From contig NZ_KB235939.1 of assembly GCF_000332315.1 (NCBI RefSeq), positions 109,136-173,135 of the forward strand: a stretch of 64,000 bases of DNA, given 5' to 3'. This document shows positions 63,821 to 64,000 of this stretch, in pieces. The notes beneath the pieces were generated by a model that was given only the letters and a program-made list of their open reading frames with translations, ran no database searches and was not told the origin of the DNA. The position numbers and the translations under genes were made by a program. The DNA comes from Prochlorothrix hollandica PCC 9006 = CALU 1027 (GTDB lineage: Bacteria > Cyanobacteriota > Cyanobacteriia > Prochlorotrichales > Prochlorotrichaceae). The first letter of the stretch is position 1, and the number at the start of each line of letters is the position of its first letter.

Positions 63821-64000
63821 GGGGGTATCAACTTAAGCCGAGATACAGCAGTCCTAAATGGGTCGTGTGGTGTGCCCCCGGAGGGGGCACACCACACCAA
63901 GGGTTTCAGCCATCGAGATGCCTACAACTGATTTAGGGTTGCTGTAGTGGAGATCGGATCGCCCCACTGTCCCGTTAATCCTGTCCCACTTTAAGGGGCA
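63821..64000. repeat. Family B repeat (copy 7) interrupted by a MITE; runs off the window
   Basis: GGGGGTATCAACTTAAGCCGAGA is cut at 63843 and resumes at 63947 as GTGGAGATCGGATCGCCCCAC, followed by TGTCCCGTTAATCCTGTCCC. Removing the MITE (and one TA) restores a family B repeat of the GATAGTGG variant seen at 22745. Confidence 0.85.
63844..63946 (+). mobile_element. MITE-like element, family C (copy 5), nested in a family B repeat
   Basis: TACAGCAGTCCTAAATGGGT opens and CTGATTTAGGGTTGCTGTA closes this 103-bp element. Its core palindrome GTGTGCCCCCGGAGGGGGCACACC is the best preserved of all copies. It splits a family B repeat, with TA at each end as expected for a TA target duplication. Confidence 0.9.

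Overview
The window is from a cyanobacterium of moderately high G+C. The HIP1 octamer GCGATCGC recurs throughout, and several genes belong to oxygenic phototrophs or are mostly found there: sqdB/sqdX for sulfolipid, ycf4 for photosystem I assembly, ycf23 (DUF561), a GUN4 domain, and GAF and CHASE2 nucleotide cyclases. I cannot name the genus from sequence alone. There is no rRNA gene, CRISPR array, transposase or phage gene. The two tRNA genes are tRNA-Glu(UUC) and tRNA-Arg(UCU).

Layout. 1-4.3 kb: priA on the minus strand. Its promoter and first codons are duplicated 0.93 kb upstream, and a small two-gene toxin/immunity-like cassette lies between the copies; a cluster of palindromic repeats follows. 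4.3-6.7 kb: a NACHT NTPase fused to a GUN4 domain. 6.9-10.8 kb: leuS, a small membrane protein, tRNA-Glu and purE. 10.8-13.7 kb: four tandem 200-residue VWA proteins read toward purE. 13.9-16.7 kb: sqdB and sqdX. 17.6-20.2 kb: a GAF-GAF-PAS adenylate cyclase. 20.4-31.8 kb: mostly housekeeping genes (cyclophilin lipoprotein, ycf4, AGCS symporter, acyltransferase, ycf23, sulfotransferase-like, phosphoesterase, usp, pgk). 32-33.1 kb: an iron-alcohol-dehydrogenase-like oxidoreductase.

33.2-47.9 kb is an alpha-glucan block. It holds a secreted alpha-amylase, a divergent GH13 protein overlapping a membrane protein, a branching-enzyme-like GH13 protein, a secreted pullulanase-type enzyme and a cellulose-synthase-like glycosyltransferase. 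48.4-52.5 kb holds trmO, tRNA-Arg, two conserved unknowns and a GNAT acetyltransferase. 52.5-59.1 kb is one giant filamentous-haemagglutinin (TpsA-type) gene. The right end holds a LysE-family exporter with a 15-bp coding minisatellite, a CHASE2 cyclase whose residues suggest cGMP, and a conserved unknown.

Intergenic DNA is unusually rich in repeats. There are at least five dispersed palindromic families, one a roughly 103-bp MITE with TA ends (a copy at the right edge sits inside another repeat), and many short tandem repeats of 12-16 bp. The most unusual gene-level features are the NACHT-GUN4 protein, the promoter-duplication cassette next to it, the VWA quartet, the alpha-glucan block and the repeat-bearing LysE and TpsA proteins. 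All functions are inferred from motifs read by eye; no database search was run.
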